This document shows, piece by piece, positions 63,001 through 64,000 of a DNA stretch of 64,000 bases. Numbering within the stretch: position 1 is the first letter of the stretch; each line of letters begins with the position of its first letter. The notes below the pieces were generated by a model. It was not told the DNA's origin. It did not search any database and worked only from the letters and a program-made list of their open reading frames with translations. The translations under genes and the position numbers were made by a program. The DNA is from Argopecten irradians (taxonomy: Eukaryota > Mollusca > Bivalvia > Pectinida > Pectinidae). The stretch spans positions 10,928,609 through 10,992,608 of the forward strand of contig NC_091149.1 of NCBI RefSeq assembly GCF_041381155.1. The letters are read 5' to 3'.

Positions 63001-63562
63001 TATCTCCTATCTGACAATTCAATACCTGGTTTCTTTGGTGTGATAAATCGTGTTTGAGCATCAGCTTCCCATCCTTCTGTTCTAGCAGCTGCAATAGTAA
63101 TGTATAAGCATTATATTGAAATATTTTCATCTTTTTACATAAAATGCCATGGCATAGTGAATGGTAGCTATTAATAAAACAGGTGAGTAATATTTTTATA
63201 TTTTGGTTTTATGGCCTATACACAGGCAATATCAGTGATAAAGGTACCTTAAACAAAACCAATTTTAATTTTGAAGTGTAACCGTAACACAACATACTTA
63301 TTTTGCTGACAATAACTGACTATCAACTTTTGCTATTAGTTACCATAGATGGTGACATTAGCAAACTGTGACATATATTCTTATCAAAGGCAGCCAAAAC
63401 TTTGTAGAAGAGACTTTTTTGTGTGCAGTATCTTTTTTTTATAATATGTTTTACCTTGGACAGCATCTGTAGTAGACATGCCCAGAAATGTCGCCAGCTC
63501 ATCTCCATTTATAGAAGAATAGGCTTGTGATACTAGATGGAAAGCTCGTCTGCGATATGCCT
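60010..63562 (-). CDS. COPS8: COPS8, COP9 signalosome subunit 8 (C-terminal part)
   Basis: Small PCI-family subunit of the COP9 signalosome, the complex that removes NEDD8 from cullins. Coding exons seen: 63562-63455 ([26 protein letters not shown], ending AVQ); 63088-63026 ([20 protein letters not shown]); 60092-60010 ([20 protein letters not shown], ending LES, TGA). Phases agree at both junctions. The pieces follow the human protein in order (RRRAFALVSQAYTSI, GWQADSTTRM, LTDYVAFLEN). About 85 C-terminal residues are covered; the N-terminal PCI helices lie beyond the right edge. The gene converges on UBE2F. The last coding exon ends in the first copy of a 52-bp tandem repeat, and a spliced 3' UTR is likely. 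Confidence 0.93.
60296..60556. repeat. Foldback element in COPS8 intron
   Basis: Two arms of about 120 bp: the inner parts (GTCAAATGTCATCATTTGAC at the centre, CACAAAAATCGTGTCAAATG outward) are near-perfect complements. The outer parts (GGGGTTTCGAGATCCCAAAA against ATTTTGGGATGTCAAAACCC) are imperfect. Probably a MITE. Confidence 0.75.
61008..61217 (-). mobile_element. tRNA-derived SINE
   Basis: On the minus strand: a tRNA-like head (GGTGGCGGAATGATTAAGAT; B-box-like GAGTTTGAATCCC), then a body with GGTGGTTTTTCTCCGGGTAC and CTGGCACGTCCTTACATGAC, and a tail ATAGGACGATAAACTAATAA. A body-only fragment is at about 11200-11290. Confidence 0.65.
61430..62963 (+). mobile_element. Helitron-like element, family B, full copy in COPS8 intron
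   Basis: Starts AACAAGAGATCCCAGAGGGA. Has about eight units of roughly 165 bp (AAGATGGCCGCCTGTCGGCC, GATCGGTCCCAAAATGCAAT), then GGACGGACGGAAGGACGGAC, CGATTTGAATAG and the hairpin AGCCCACCATCTGATGATGG, then TGGGCTAA. It is the best copy for reading both ends of the family. Confidence 0.75.
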
Positions 63563-64000
63563 CTAAAACACACAAATCATGACTTACTTTAAGCTACATG
63601 CATCACATGAAATGGATCACAAACAAATCTTTGCTAGCCTTCAAATGTAAGAAACTAATACAACAAGTAAACTTAGCTGGTAATCAAAATATATATATTC
63701 AACTTAAATAACAAATTCTGCTCTTTTTGTAACCTCGTTGACCACTACCGCTCTCGCCGACCTCACTGTTTACCCGAGCCGAACCCGAGCTAAGAGTAGA
63801 CAACAATTTAGAATGCCTTACCGAGTGTAAATTAGATTATGTCATTCTGTTTCACATTCTTACCATTTTTGTTGTGTTACAATATTAACGTTATTATCCT
63901 ACGTAATTAGTGTCATTCTGCATTGATATTCATTATACATTAAAAGTGTACCATTTTTTTGTAGTGTATACAATTTGGTAGCGTCACGTAGCAACAAGGA
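63563..64000. other. COPS8 intron, running off the right edge
   Basis: No further COPS8 exon recognised before the edge. A GC-richer patch at about 63733-63800 (CTCGTTGACCACTACCGCTC) has no matching coding frame. Confidence 0.5.

Overview
The window looks like nuclear DNA of a bivalve mollusc. It is AT-rich, its genes have many small exons separated by repeat-filled introns, and it carries families of tandem-repeat transposons (ends with AACAAGAGGCCC..., internal units of about 145-170 bp, CGGA microsatellite), tRNA-derived SINEs and many MITEs of a type common in pteriomorph bivalves. No bacterial, viral or organellar genes, no CRISPR array and no intact RNA gene were seen. All gene models were built by hand from splice sites, reading phase and remembered human proteins; no search was run.

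Four host genes are well supported. (1) A TGF-beta/activin type I receptor of the ALK4/5/Baboon class on the minus strand, 15909-30102, has ten coding exons per transcript and two interchangeable versions of ectodomain exon 3. (2) VPS25, the winged-helix subunit of ESCRT-II, lies on the minus strand at 34882-42987 (6 exons, 174 aa). (3) UBE2F, the NEDD8-conjugating E2, lies on the plus strand (5' UTR exon ending at 43239, CDS 45262-54043, 182 aa). (4) The C-terminal part of COPS8, a COP9 signalosome subunit, lies on the minus strand (coding exons 60010-63562, running off the right edge). VPS25 and UBE2F are head to head across about 250 bp with an ETS-type site. UBE2F and COPS8 converge, which places a NEDD8 conjugation enzyme next to a subunit of the NEDD8-removing complex. 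A fifth, unidentified coding fragment may lie at the extreme left edge.

Layout: 1-450 possible 3' end of an unknown plus-strand gene; 450-15900 gene-poor, with MITEs, SINE pieces and one Helitron-like element; 15.9-30.1 kb receptor gene, whose intron between the two alternative exons is a 39-bp satellite split by a tandem-repeat transposon; 30.1-34.9 kb intergenic; 34.9-43 kb VPS25, with a 1.8-kb AT-rich inverted-repeat element and a T24-G40 run in intron 4; 43-54.6 kb UBE2F, with two abutting tandem-repeat elements in intron 3; 54.6-57.8 kb convergent intergenic region with a 26-bp minisatellite; 57.8-64 kb COPS8, whose last intron holds about 28 copies of a 52-bp repeat.

The most unusual items are: (a) two mutually exclusive receptor ectodomain exons with identical phases, arranged so that including both gives a frameshift and an immediate stop; (b) a 52-bp minisatellite at the end of COPS8 whose unit is the gene's own last exon/intron junction (stop codon plus a CAG|GTAAGT-type donor); (c) three sister transposon families with different interiors but one shared end architecture, two of them joined head to tail.
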